NCBI GenBank assembly: GCA_963785075.1 | Contig: CAWATW010000006.1 | Span: 310,001-374,000 of the forward strand | Direction of reading: 5' to 3' | Length of the DNA stretch: 64,000 nucleotides | From: JAOUGY01 sp963785075 | GTDB lineage: Bacteria > Actinomycetota > Acidimicrobiia > Spongiisociales > ZC4RG35 | Part shown: positions 48,599 to 56,686 of the stretch, in pieces | Layout: every line of letters starts with the position of its first letter | How positions within the stretch are numbered: position 1 is the first letter of the stretch | The notes under the pieces: generated by a model | What the model was told of the DNA's origin: nothing | What the model saw: the letters and a program-made list of their open reading frames with translations, nothing else | The model's database searches: none | Position numbers and translations under genes: made by a program

Positions 48599-49705
48599 AT
48601 GGATCGAATGCCCCTCGACCGTTTCTCGATGCTGATCGAAGCTGCTGCTGCGGTGGCCGGTCAGGTCGAACTCCGCTCGGTGCTGAGGACCACCGTGCGC
48701 ATGGCAATCGAGGCCACGGCTGCCTCCTACGGCGCAATCGGAGTTCTGGGAGAGCACGGAACCCTGGTGGACTTCATCTACGAGGGAATGACGCCTGAGG
48801 AGGCGGCGCAGATCGGACCGCCGCCGGTCGGCAAAGGGGTTCTCGGTGTCTTGATCGAACACCCGGAGCCGATCAGACTCGACCGTATCGCGGACCATCC
48901 GAGCTCAGCGGGTTTTCCCCCCGGCCACCCGCCGATGACAGCGTTTCTCGGGGTTCCCGTTCGAGTAGGCGACCACGTCTTCGGCAACCTCTATCTGTCG
49001 GAGAAGGAGGGGGGGTTCACGGTCGGCGACGAGCAACTGGTGATCGCGCTGGCAGCAGTCGCCGGGTCCGCCGTGTCGGCCTCGCGCCTACATGAGCGCC
49101 TGACCCGGGTGGCGCTGGCCGAAGACCGGGAGCGCTTAGCCCGCGACCTCCACGACTCCGTGATCCAGGATCTGTTCGCGACGGGGCTCGGACTGCAGGG
49201 CTTGTCCATGAGCATCGAGGACGACGGGCAGGCTCGACGCCTGGACGAGGCAATCGAGCGCATCGATCAGGCGATCGCCTCACTTCGCACGTTCATATTC
49301 GACATCCGGTCGTTCGGATCCACCCTTGCCGATCCGGCCCGAACGATCGGCCGGATGGTCGACCGACTCGTCGGGGACCGCCCGATCGAGGTGACCCTCG
49401 ACGTCGAGCAGCTGACGTCATGCTCGCCGCAACTGCTCGACGACGTGCTCGCCATCATCAGGGAGTCCGTCTCGAACGCCGTCCGCCACGGTCGGCCTCG
49501 GGCCATGACGGTTTCCGGGCGGATGGGCGATCGCGGCGTGATCCTCGCAGTGTGGGACGATGGTGTCGGATTCGATCAGGCGGAGGTCCGGCGCGGGATG
49601 GGCCTCGACAACCTCGCTGCTCGCACCGCTGACCGAGCGGGCAGCCTTCAGATCGAAACGGCGCCTGGCGGCGGCACCAAGGTCATGGTCGAGCTTCCGG
49701 GCTGA
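48599..49705 (+). CDS. GAF-domain sensor histidine kinase, DevS/DosS-like
   Basis: A soluble 368-aa kinase with one GAF domain (about residues 20-165) and the HisKA_3/HATPase output of the NarL class. The phospho-histidine is H185 in LARDLHDSVIQDLFATGLGL; the ATPase has IIRESVSNAVRHGRP and GMGLDNLAARTADRAG. The GAF part closely follows DosS: HPSSAGFPPGHPPMTAFLGV contains H110 at about the place of the haem ligand of DosS/DosT, so oxygen or redox sensing is plausible. Unlike DosS it has a single GAF. TACGAT nine bases before the ATG serves as -10. Confidence 0.93.
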   Translation: MDRMPLDRFSMLIEAAAAVAGQVELRSVLRTTVRMAIEATAASYGAIGVLGEHGTLVDFIYEGMTPEEAAQIGPPPVGKGVLGVLIEHPEPIRLDRIADHPSSAGFPPGHPPMTAFLGVPVRVGDHVFGNLYLSEKEGGFTVGDEQLVIALAAVAGSAVSASRLHERLTRVALAEDRERLARDLHDSVIQDLFATGLGLQGLSMSIEDDGQARRLDEAIERIDQAIASLRTFIFDIRSFGSTLADPARTIGRMVDRLVGDRPIEVTLDVEQLTSCSPQLLDDVLAIIRESVSNAVRHGRPRAMTVSGRMGDRGVILAVWDDGVGFDQAEVRRGMGLDNLAARTADRAGSLQIETAPGGGTKVMVELPG

Positions 49706-50168
49706 TCATCGGATCCGGTGCCAGGACCTTGGTCTCCACGACCACCGCCTCGGACAAGCGTTCGAGGAAGTTCCGCACGGTGGATTCTGCGACCCGATGG
49801 AGGGCGAGCCGGTCGAGCAGGCGACCCACCCCATCGAGTGGCGGCCGATAGCTACCCCTGAACTCGAGGTGGGTGCCGGATGCACCGAGTGGGGACACGA
49901 CGACTTCGGCGTCCATCCGGGGAAACAGCCGCGTGACCGTAGATGCGATCCACGACATCGGGATGGTCACGGCCTCCAACCCGGCGATGGGCTCTCCGAG
50001 CTGCAGCTCGATTGGCGCAGACACGCCTGAGCGGGGGCCCACAGCGAGCTCTTCGCCGCGCTGGAAGGCAGCAGACGCCCACACCTGAAACTCGTCTTCG
50101 GCGCTGCTCAACATGCGTACGACGAGTTCGAAGGGTCGGGCTATCTCGATGAAGTCATAGACCAGCAT
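49683..50168 (-). CDS. SRPBCC-fold protein, tandem copy 2
   Basis: A 161-aa Bet v1-like protein. Key stretch: LEFRGSYRPPLDGVGRLLDR followed by HRVAESTVRNFLERL, the C-terminal helix. It is clearly related to the next gene upstream (EYRPPAGALGAIADRLGLHH..). The family binds hydrophobic ligands; the substrate is unknown. Last gene of the CBS-SRPBCC-SRPBCC operon; overlaps the convergent kinase gene by 23 bases. Confidence 0.75.
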   Translation of the reverse strand: MLVYDFIEIARPFELVVRMLSSAEDEFQVWASAAFQRGEELAVGPRSGVSAPIELQLGEPIAGLEAVTIPMSWIASTVTRLFPRMDAEVVVSPLGASGTHLEFRGSYRPPLDGVGRLLDRLALHRVAESTVRNFLERLSEAVVVETKVLAPDPMISPEARP

Positions 50169-50195
50169 GTCGGGCTCCCCCCACGGGGCAGGTTG

Positions 50196-50666
50196 TCAGA
50201 TCGGTACACCTGAAAGGGCATCGAGAGCGGCGGCCGCCTTGCCAAACCGCCGGGTGATCGCCTCGAAGTAGCCGTCGATCGCGGCTTCCGCCACATGATG
50301 CAGACCGAGCCGATCAGCGATGGCCCCCAGGGCACCCGCCGGCGGCCGGTACTCGCCTTCCAGGGCGAGACTCACTCCGCCACTGTGCACCGCGACGACC
50401 TCGATCTCCGCGCTCAGAACAGGGAACGAATCGGATTCTGGATCGGCCTCGATCGTGAACGGGACGACGGCCATCTCGAGCGGCGCGTCCATCACCACCA
50501 GTTCACCACACACGACTCGAATCGGGTGCGCCACCTCGAACCCGAAGACATCCACGGACAGCGACGCCGAATCCGAGCCGAGAAGCTCCTGCGGGCAGTC
50601 CTCGAGCAGCTTGACCGCCGAGGCCATCGACACGCCGAGTCGTATCTCACGACTCACCTTCGCCAT
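50196..50666 (-). CDS. SRPBCC-fold protein, tandem copy 1
   Basis: A 156-aa relative of the product at 49683: it opens AKVSREIRLGVSMASAVKLL and ends with the helix HHVAEAAIDGYFEAITRRFG. The ATG at 50666 begins one base after the CBS-protein stop. The pairing of two such proteins with a CBS protein recalls stress-gene clusters, but no function can be assigned. Confidence 0.75.
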   Translation of the reverse strand: MAKVSREIRLGVSMASAVKLLEDCPQELLGSDSASLSVDVFGFEVAHPIRVVCGELVVMDAPLEMAVVPFTIEADPESDSFPVLSAEIEVVAVHSGGVSLALEGEYRPPAGALGAIADRLGLHHVAEAAIDGYFEAITRRFGKAAAALDALSGVPI

Positions 50667-50667
50667 G

Positions 50668-51054
50668 TCAGCCCCCCTTTCCGATCGGCTCCCGCAGGGC
50701 CCAGAGAATGTCCTTGATCGAGACGATGCCCAGCAGTGCCCCATCTTCGACGACGGGGAGGTGGCGATACCCGGTCGCCAGCAGCCACTCGGCGGCGTCT
50801 TCGACGTCGACCGTCGGGGAGAGCACATCGGGATCCGGGGTCATCCAATCGGCAACCACCTGCTCGGTGGGGTCGGATCCGTCGGCGGCGGCCCGCAGAG
50901 CATCACGCTCGGTGAAGATCCCGACCAGACGGCCCTGATCGACCACACCGATCGATCCGATCCTCTCCTTCACCATGGCCTGTGCCGCCACGGAGACCGT
51001 CACGTCGGGTCCGCAAACGCTGGCGGTTCCACCAACCAAGGTTCTGATTTCCAC
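50668..51054 (-). CDS. CBS-domain pair protein (Hrp1-like)
   Basis: A 128-aa protein made of two CBS domains (about residues 8-60 and 75-125): RIGSIGVVDQGRLVGIFTER and YRHLPVVEDGALLGIVSIKD are the adenosine-nucleotide-binding strands. This is the layout of mycobacterial Hrp1, a DosR-regulated hypoxic protein. The GTG at 51054 is set by a GGAGG site seven bases upstream; it is the first gene of the CBS-SRPBCC-SRPBCC operon. A DosR-box-like palindrome lies about 75 bases upstream. Confidence 0.9.
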   Translation of the reverse strand: MEIRTLVGGTASVCGPDVTVSVAAQAMVKERIGSIGVVDQGRLVGIFTERDALRAAADGSDPTEQVVADWMTPDPDVLSPTVDVEDAAEWLLATGYRHLPVVEDGALLGIVSIKDILWALREPIGKGG

Positions 51055-51127
51055 TTCGCACCTCCGTCTCACTCCACATGCTCGCCCGATCCAACCCCCA
51101 GGAGCAGGGCGGAGAGTCATGACTGGC

Positions 51128-51141
51128 AGGACCAAAGACCC
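51128..51141 (-). promoter_or_regulatory. DosR-box-like palindrome before the CBS operon
   Basis: On the minus strand the site reads GGGTCTTTGGTCCT, which fits GGGnC-N4-GnCCC except for the last base. It lies 74 bases upstream of the CBS-protein start and 31 bases past... the ATPase gene's end lies just downstream at 51172, so it is in the gap between the two. Confidence 0.45.
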
Positions 51142-51171
51142 TACGTGAAGGCCTTTTGGATCCCACGGTGT

Positions 51172-53832
51172 TCAATCCCCGGCGGTGGCTGCATCCGGAC
51201 GGAACCGGCGGGTCGAGGTCTTGATCAGGTCGATCGCCAGGGCGGGCACGACGGCGGCGACGGCGATCGCAACCCATCCCTCCACGGGGAACGGAGTCGT
51301 CTCGAGGAGGCTCTGACCGATGCTCGTCGAGATCGCCGCTGCGTGAACTGCGAAGGACGCCGCGAGGGACCACAGCAGCCAGGGATTCCGGAGCCTGGTT
51401 CTGAACACGGAAGCGCCTTGGGCTCGGACCGTCAAGGCATGCACCAGCTGTACCGCGACCAGGCCCGTGAATGCCATCGATCGGGTCGTCGACCAATCCA
51501 TGCCGGTGGCCACGCCGTACCCGAACAACGCCAATGGCCCGCATGCCAAGACGGCCCCCTGCCACACCAGGCGACCCTGGTGTGCCAGACCCAGAATGTT
51601 GCGATCGAGATCCGGTGGCCGTTTCATGATGTCCCGCGCCGGAGGATCGAGACCGAGGGCCAGTGCAGGTAGCCCGTCCGTGACCAGGTTGACCCACAGG
51701 AGCTGCACCGCAACCAGCGGCTCGCCATAGGAGGCGAATAGCAGGAACCCGGCGACCATCACGGTGATCTCGCTGAGGTTGGCGGCCAGCAGGAAGTACG
51801 TGACCTTCCTCAGGTTTGCAAAGATCGCCCGGCCCCGCTCGACGGCAGCGACGATGGTTGCGAAGTTGTCATCGGCGAGCACGACGTCCGATGCATCCTT
51901 GGCCACATCGGTGCCCGAGCCCATTGCGACGCCGATGTCGGCCATGCGAAGGGCCGGTGCATCGTTGACGCCGTCACCGGTCATCGACACCAGTCGACCG
52001 GTCTTCTGCCACGCCTTGACGATGCGAACCTTGTCGGCAGGCTCGACGCGAGCGAATGCTCCGATCGTTTCGATCCTGCCGGCCAGCTCGTCGTCGTCCA
52101 TCGCCGCCAGCTGTCCGTGATCGACCACCGACCTTCCCTGAAGCAACCCGATCTCGTCGGCGACGGCGCTGGCGGTGACGAGGTGGTCGCCGGTGAGCAT
52201 CACGACGTCGATTCCGGCAGTCCGGCAGGTGGAGATCGACTCCTGCGCCTCCGGTCGCGTCTCGTCTGCCATTCCAGCAACGCCCAGCCAGGTCAGGCCA
52301 CGCTCGGCGTCCTCGAGTCGCTCAGGGAGCCCATCGAGCACCACCTCTGCCACGGCGATGGTCCTGAGCCCTCCCCGGGCGAGCATCACGACCTCCTCCA
52401 GCCTCAGCTCTCGGCCGGCCTCGTCGAGTGGAAGGTCGCCCTCGGCGCCGGCATACGCAACGGCCAGCGGCGCCACCGCCTCCGGTGCACCCTTCACAGC
52501 GACCAACCATCGATCACCGAATCGGTGGATCGTGACCATACGCTTGCGGTCGGAATCGAAGGCGATCTCGGCGACCCGTGGGTGCGCGCCCCGCAGGGCC
52601 GCGAGCTCGGGTCCCACCCATTCGGCCAGCGCCACTTCCGTCGGGTCGCCGACCAGACCCGCGTCCCCGTGACGTACGTCGGAACAAAGGGCCAATACTC
52701 TCCGGATGCGGGGCTCGGCATCACCACCGTCCGCGTGTGCCATGGCCTGCACCACCATGCGGTTGCGGGTGAGCGTCCCGGTCTTGTCGGTGCAGATGAC
52801 CTGGGCGGCGCCAAGGGCCTCGACAGCAGGCAGGCTTCGCACGATGGCCTGCCGCTCTGCCATCGACCGGACCCCACGAGCCAGGGTGATCGTCGTCACG
52901 GCGGGCAGACCTTCGGGAATCGCTGCCACGGCCAGCGCCACCGCCACGAGGAAGAGCGACTGCAGCGTGCCCCCCGAAGCCAGCCCGACCACGAGCACGA
53001 CCACGGCCGCCACACCTGCCAGCAACGTCACACGCCGCCCGATCGCTGCGAGTTCGCGCTGCAGGGGCGTGGGTGGCTCGTCCTCGATGAGCATGCCCGC
53101 GATCCGCCCCATCTCGGTGCGACGTCCGGTGCCGGTGACGATCGCCCGGCCCCGGCCCGCTGCAACATTCGTCCCGCCAAACACCATCGAGGTGCGGTCG
53201 CCCACCATCGAATCGGATGGTGCAGGGACTGTGAGCTTCGCGACCGGGAACGACTCACCTGTGAGCGACGATTCGTCGACCGACAGTGCGATCGCCTCGA
53301 GCACCCGACCGTCTGCCGCCAGCCGGTCCCCGGCCTCGAGCACCATGACGTCACCGGGGACGAGGTCCGCGGCCGCGATCGTGACCGCCTTTCCGTCTCG
53401 CGTCACGCGCACGGTGGGCGCGGCCAACTGCTGAAGTGCCTCCATCGCATCTTCGGCCCGCCACTCTTGCACGAATCCGATGACACCGTTGATCACGACG
53501 ATCGCAAGGATGGCGATCGCCTCCAGCACGTCGCCGAGGACCACGCCGCCCACGAATGCCGCCCCGAGCAGGACCCAGACGAGCACGCTCGTGAACTGCC
53601 GCCCCAGAACCTTCCACGCACTGGGGCGCGAACGACCGTCGAGGACGTTCGGGCCATGGACCTCGAGCCGGTGGCTCGCCTCCTCAGAAGAGAGGCCGTC
53701 CTCTCCGGCCGACAAGAGCGCGAGAACCGCGTCGACGGTCGAGGCGTGCCAGACGGGCTCGGCCGCCTCGGTGTCCGAGTCGACACTGTCGACAGCTTTC
53801 AAGAGTCGGGCGCGAACTCGATCGCCCCGCAT
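51172..53832 (-). CDS. P2A-type cation-transporting ATPase (Ca2+-like)
   Basis: An 886-aa P-type ATPase with an N-terminal cation-ATPase domain, ten membrane segments and all core motifs: SLTGES, AAIPEGLPAV in segment 4, the phosphorylated D349 in DKTGTLT, KGAPE, LTGDH and MTGDGVNDAPALR. Segments 5-6 keep the Asn/Glu (AANLSEITVM) and LLWVNLVTDGLPALALG pattern of calcium pumps. It is near in type to mycobacterial CtpF, a member of the DosR regulon. The ATG at 53832 has GGAGG upstream. A Ca2+ or Mn2+ substrate is inferred from family. Confidence 0.93.
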   Translation of the reverse strand: MRGDRVRARLLKAVDSVDSDTEAAEPVWHASTVDAVLALLSAGEDGLSSEEASHRLEVHGPNVLDGRSRPSAWKVLGRQFTSVLVWVLLGAAFVGGVVLGDVLEAIAILAIVVINGVIGFVQEWRAEDAMEALQQLAAPTVRVTRDGKAVTIAAADLVPGDVMVLEAGDRLAADGRVLEAIALSVDESSLTGESFPVAKLTVPAPSDSMVGDRTSMVFGGTNVAAGRGRAIVTGTGRRTEMGRIAGMLIEDEPPTPLQRELAAIGRRVTLLAGVAAVVVLVVGLASGGTLQSLFLVAVALAVAAIPEGLPAVTTITLARGVRSMAERQAIVRSLPAVEALGAAQVICTDKTGTLTRNRMVVQAMAHADGGDAEPRIRRVLALCSDVRHGDAGLVGDPTEVALAEWVGPELAALRGAHPRVAEIAFDSDRKRMVTIHRFGDRWLVAVKGAPEAVAPLAVAYAGAEGDLPLDEAGRELRLEEVVMLARGGLRTIAVAEVVLDGLPERLEDAERGLTWLGVAGMADETRPEAQESISTCRTAGIDVVMLTGDHLVTASAVADEIGLLQGRSVVDHGQLAAMDDDELAGRIETIGAFARVEPADKVRIVKAWQKTGRLVSMTGDGVNDAPALRMADIGVAMGSGTDVAKDASDVVLADDNFATIVAAVERGRAIFANLRKVTYFLLAANLSEITVMVAGFLLFASYGEPLVAVQLLWVNLVTDGLPALALGLDPPARDIMKRPPDLDRNILGLAHQGRLVWQGAVLACGPLALFGYGVATGMDWSTTRSMAFTGLVAVQLVHALTVRAQGASVFRTRLRNPWLLWSLAASFAVHAAAISTSIGQSLLETTPFPVEGWVAIAVAAVVPALAIDLIKTSTRRFRPDAATAGD

Positions 53833-53905
53833 GGACCACCTCCGCTTTTCGACGGTATCCCGCAACCGGAGGCACCCGCAAGTGAGGAAGGTCCCAGCCG
53901 GTCGG

Positions 53906-54907
53906 TCAGTCCGGCGGTTGGAACCGCAGCTCGGTCGCGGGGCTGCGGCCGTGAGCAAAGTCGTCGATGTTCGTCGCGGTCGTCGCTGCGATCTCCTCCA
54001 ACGCATTCCGGGTGAAGAACGCCTGGTGACCGGTGACGATCACATTCGGGAATGTCAACAGCCTGCTGAACACGTCATCGTGGATGATCCGGTCAGAAAG
54101 GTCTTCGAAGAACAGATCGGTCTCTTCCTCGTAGACGTCGAGTCCCAGGTGTCCGACCTTTCCATCCTTCAGCCCCTCGATGACGGCCGGCGTGTCGATG
54201 AGGCCACCACGACTGGTGTTGATGATCATCACACCGTCTTTCATGACCGAGAGGGTGTGCGAATCGACGAGATGGTGGGTCTCGGGTGTCAGAGGGCAAT
54301 GAAGCGTGATGACGTCGGACTCCTCCAGCAGCCGTTCGAGATCCACGTATTCAACTCCCAGCGCCACACAGTTCGGGTTCGGCTGCACATCGAAGCCGAG
54401 GAGTCGACACCCGAACCCACGGAGAATCTGGGCGACCGTCTGACCGATCTGCCCGGTTCCGACGATGCCGACGGTACGGAGATGGAGATCGAACCCGAGA
54501 AGACCCTCGAGCGAGAAGTTTCCCTCCCGGACTCTGGCATACGCCCGATGGATCCTCCGGTCCAAGGCCAGCATCAAAGCGACCGCATGCTCGGCCACGG
54601 CATACGGGGAGTATCCCGGGACCCTGGCCACCCGGATCCCAACGTCGGCCGCGGCCTTCAGATCCACATGGTTGTAGCCGGCCGAACGCAACACGAGGAA
54701 GCGGGTTCCCCCGGCCGCCAACAGCTCGAGGACCGCCCGCGAGGAGTCATCGTTGACGAAGATGCAGACCGCCTCACACCCCGCCGCCAACCTCGCGGTG
54801 TGCACGTCGAGGCGAGCCTCGAGAAACACGGGCTCGTGCGAGTCGCCGATCGCGGCCCCCAGATGGTCGCGGTCATATCGCTTGGTACTGAACACCGCTA
54901 CACGCAT
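53906..54907 (-). CDS. D-2-hydroxyacid dehydrogenase (LdhA-like)
   Basis: A 333-aa NAD-dependent dehydrogenase. The NAD loop is TVGIVGTGQIGQTVAQI; catalytic positions lie in INTSRGGLIDT (Arg), GLDVYEEETDLFFED (Glu) and TGHQAFFT (His). The DVYEEE..LFFED stretch is that of fermentative D-lactate dehydrogenases, which reduce pyruvate under oxygen limitation. The ATG at 54907 (MRVAVFSTKRYDRDHL) is the family start; upstream in-frame codons run through a repeat array. It fits the anaerobic theme of the neighbourhood. Confidence 0.9.
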   Translation of the reverse strand: MRVAVFSTKRYDRDHLGAAIGDSHEPVFLEARLDVHTARLAAGCEAVCIFVNDDSSRAVLELLAAGGTRFLVLRSAGYNHVDLKAAADVGIRVARVPGYSPYAVAEHAVALMLALDRRIHRAYARVREGNFSLEGLLGFDLHLRTVGIVGTGQIGQTVAQILRGFGCRLLGFDVQPNPNCVALGVEYVDLERLLEESDVITLHCPLTPETHHLVDSHTLSVMKDGVMIINTSRGGLIDTPAVIEGLKDGKVGHLGLDVYEEETDLFFEDLSDRIIHDDVFSRLLTFPNVIVTGHQAFFTRNALEEIAATTATNIDDFAHGRSPATELRFQPPD

Positions 54908-54988
54908 CTGGGCAGGATCGGGGCTTGCTCCCGTGACCGCAAGTCGGGAGAGGGGCTTTGAGGGCTTCGCACTTCCCTTCCCGAGTGA

Positions 54989-55023
54989 CCAGTCCCCAGT
55001 CCCCAGTCCCCAGTCCCCAGTCC
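54989..55023. repeat. Heptanucleotide array CCAGTCC, five units
   Basis: Five perfect copies; shifted by five bases the unit reads CCCCAGT, identical to the cyanobacterial STRR1 heptamer as I remember it. Confidence 0.9.
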
Positions 55024-55060
55024 CCGGCGACGCGAGCCACTGCCACACCATCCATCATCA

Positions 55061-55132
55061 CCTGACGCCGCCCAACCCGAACCCACCCGCCGTCAGGACG
55101 GCATGCGGGGGTCTGGGGGTCGCCCCCAGACA
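55061..55132. repeat. Duplicated intergenic element, copy A, with hairpin
   Basis: Begins CCTGACGCCGCCCAACCC and ends in a hairpin at 55111-55131 (GTCTGGGGG with CCCCCAGAC, loop TCG). Copy B is at 55343-55412. The short string GTGACGCCGCCC at 55226 may be the start of a third, broken copy. Confidence 0.8.
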
Positions 55133-55162
55133 TGGCAGTCCCGAGGGCTTCGCTGCGCTCGC

Positions 55163-55183
55163 GTCTCTGGTCTCCGGTCTCCA
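55163..55183. repeat. Heptanucleotide array GTCTCCG-like, three units
   Basis: GTCTCTG, GTCTCCG and GTCTCCA in register, 20 bases after the second GAGGGCTTCGC. Confidence 0.7.
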
Positions 55184-55239
55184 GCCGGCGGCATCGCGAA
55201 CCTCGGCTTCACCGATCATCGTGACGTGACGCCGCCCAG

Positions 55240-55302
55240 GTCATGCGTCATGCGTCGTTCGTCTTGCGTCTTGCGTCATACGTCATACGTCATGCGTCAT
55301 GC
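55240..55302. repeat. Heptanucleotide array GTCATGC-like, nine units
   Basis: Nine units in one register: GTCATGC twice, GTCGTTC, GTCTTGC twice, GTCATAC twice, GTCATGC twice. The paired pattern suggests growth by 14-base duplication. Confidence 0.9.
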
Positions 55303-55342
55303 GTCTCCAGCACGCGACCCGCGGCTGCACGGTGCGTCGCTG

Positions 55343-55412
55343 CCTGACGCCGCCCGACCCCAACCTGGCTCCAGTCATGACGGCAGCGGGGGTTTGGGGT
55401 CGCTCCCCAGAC
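55343..55412. repeat. Duplicated intergenic element, copy B, with hairpin
   Basis: Shares CCTGACGCCGCCC, GACGGCA and the hairpin half CCCCAGAC with copy A, at about three-quarters identity by eye. Confidence 0.75.
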
Positions 55413-55466
55413 GTAGTACGTCCAACGTTCTCGTACCTCTCGGGAGGGATGCACCATGCTGGGTGG

Positions 55467-55484
55467 CAGGGCCGAACGGCCCTG
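55467..55484. promoter_or_regulatory. DosR-box-like palindrome before the universal stress gene
   Basis: CAGGGCCGAACGGCCCTG is symmetric with 7-base arms and contains GGGCC-GAAC-GGCCC, a full match to GGGnC-N4-GnCCC. It is 54 bases upstream of the GTG at 55538, a typical activator distance. Confidence 0.55.
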
Positions 55485-55537
55485 GTGCAACCCATGCGCT
55501 GCGCTGAATATGGCATCGAGCAGCGAGGAGGCGTGCA

Positions 55538-55960
55538 GTGGTGGTGGTGGTCGGAGTCGATGAGTCCGATCACGCCGTCTATGTGGTCGAACGAGCGATG
55601 GAAGAGGCCCGGATGAGAGATGCCGAGCTGCACGTGGTCCACGTCTTCCATCCCCCAGTTCTGCCCTACATGGGTGCCCCGATCGACATGGCTGCCGTCG
55701 CCGCGGCCCAACGCCAAGCGGTATGGGAGCGGGTCGAGCCATTGGTCGCCAAGGCGGCCACTCCGGTCGAGCGGGTGGACCTAGAGGGGTACCCGCCGGA
55801 TTCTCTGGTGGACTACTCGCAGAATGTCGGAGCCGAGCTCTTGATCGTCGGATCGAGGGGTCGTGGCGAGTTCGCTGCACTCATCCTGGGATCGACAAGC
55901 CATCGCGCCATCCATCTAGCTCATTGCGATGTGTTGGTGGTGAAGCCGTCGCACGCTTGA
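55538..55960 (+). CDS. Universal stress protein (UspA family)
   Basis: A 140-aa single-domain Usp. The ATP-binding signature G-2x-G-9x-G-S/T is exact in GSRGRGEFAALILGSTS, so the ATP-binding class is expected. Such proteins dimerise and act in growth arrest and stress; several are DosR-regulated in mycobacteria. GTG at 55538 is fixed by GAGGAG seven bases before. A strong terminator follows at 55988. Confidence 0.92.
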   Translation: MVVVVGVDESDHAVYVVERAMEEARMRDAELHVVHVFHPPVLPYMGAPIDMAAVAAAQRQAVWERVEPLVAKAATPVERVDLEGYPPDSLVDYSQNVGAELLIVGSRGRGEFAALILGSTSHRAIHLAHCDVLVVKPSHA

Positions 55961-55987
55961 CCGTCTCCGCACCACCGACGCGACGCC

Positions 55988-56014
55988 GAGGGCGGCCTCC
56001 AAGAGGCCGCCCTC
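55988..56014 (+). terminator. Hairpin terminator after the universal stress gene
   Basis: A perfect 12-base stem (GAGGGCGGCCTC with GAGGCCGCCCTC) and loop CAA, 27 bases past the stop at 55960. Confidence 0.8.
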
Positions 56015-56174
56015 CGGCATTTCCGAACCGCGAACCGGCTGCGGCGGCCGATTACGGTGGGTCGGACAGCGGATCCGAAGCCATGGACGGGGGCTCGGGG
56101 CCGAGACGAGCGGCCTCGATGCAACCCACCGCCGGTCTGATCAGAATGGGCCCATCGATCCGGAAGGAGACGAC

Positions 56175-56600
56175 ATGAGCGACACGGGGGCGGCACCCAC
56201 AGATCACGCAGGGCTCGAAGTCATGACCCGCGACCAGTGCGACGAGATGCTGGCGGCCACATCGGTTGGCCGGATCGGGTTCCTCGCCGATGGCGACGTC
56301 ACCATTCTCCCGGTCAACTATCGATTCCACGGTGGGGCCATCGTCTTTCGGACCAGCACCGGTTCGAAGCTCGAGGCGGCGGGTCGCCGCGCGGCAGTGG
56401 CCTTCGAGATCGACGGTTGGGATGACGAGACCCAGACCGGCTGGTCCGTTCTCGTGAAGGGAACGGCCGTCGAGGTCCTTTCCGACGAGGACGCAAACAC
56501 CCTCTTCGACCTCGAGCTCAGGCCTTGGGCCGAGGCCGTGGAGCGACGACAGTGGGTCCGAATACGACCTGACGAGATCACCGGTCGAAAGATCAGTTGA
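56175..56600 (+). CDS. Pyridoxamine 5'-phosphate oxidase-like flavoprotein
   Basis: A 141-aa split-barrel protein of the PPOX/F420 class: a short N-terminal helix (DQCDEMLAATSVGRIGFLAD), strand ILPVNYRFHGGAIVFRTSTG with the flavin-phosphate residues, SKLEAAGRRAAVAFEIDGW, and VLVKGTAVEVLSDEDANTLF. It probably binds FMN or F420; members of this group occur in DosR-type regulons. AAGGAG precedes the ATG. Confidence 0.88.
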   Translation: MSDTGAAPTDHAGLEVMTRDQCDEMLAATSVGRIGFLADGDVTILPVNYRFHGGAIVFRTSTGSKLEAAGRRAAVAFEIDGWDDETQTGWSVLVKGTAVEVLSDEDANTLFDLELRPWAEAVERRQWVRIRPDEITGRKIS

Positions 56601-56686
56601 TCTTTCGATGGCGATGAACTCTGGCGGGATCGTGCAGCCACCACAATACGATCCGGAGCTCTGACCGCAATGAAGGACGCAAGATC

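Larger units (their letters stand above)
54908..55537. other. Repeat-rich intergenic region, no gene seen
   Basis: A 630-base gap made of heptad arrays and a duplicated segment, detailed in separate entries. GAGGGCTTCGC appears twice (54960 and 55143), each time shortly before a heptad array. Open frames exist because of the repeats but have no ribosome site or protein-like composition. The last part (55467-55537) holds the promoter of the universal stress protein gene. Confidence 0.7.

Noticed and set aside
53884..53895. DosR-like box before the cation ATPase
   Set aside because: Only the left half GGGACCTTC (minus strand) fits; the right half has two mismatches in the fixed positions.
55283..55880. 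Minus-strand open frames opposite the universal stress gene and repeats
   Set aside because: Antisense to a clear UspA gene and to tandem repeats; no coding signal.
56148..56161. DosR-like box before the PPOX-like gene
   Set aside because: One mismatch, but it directly abuts the ribosome site, too close to the start to be an activator site.
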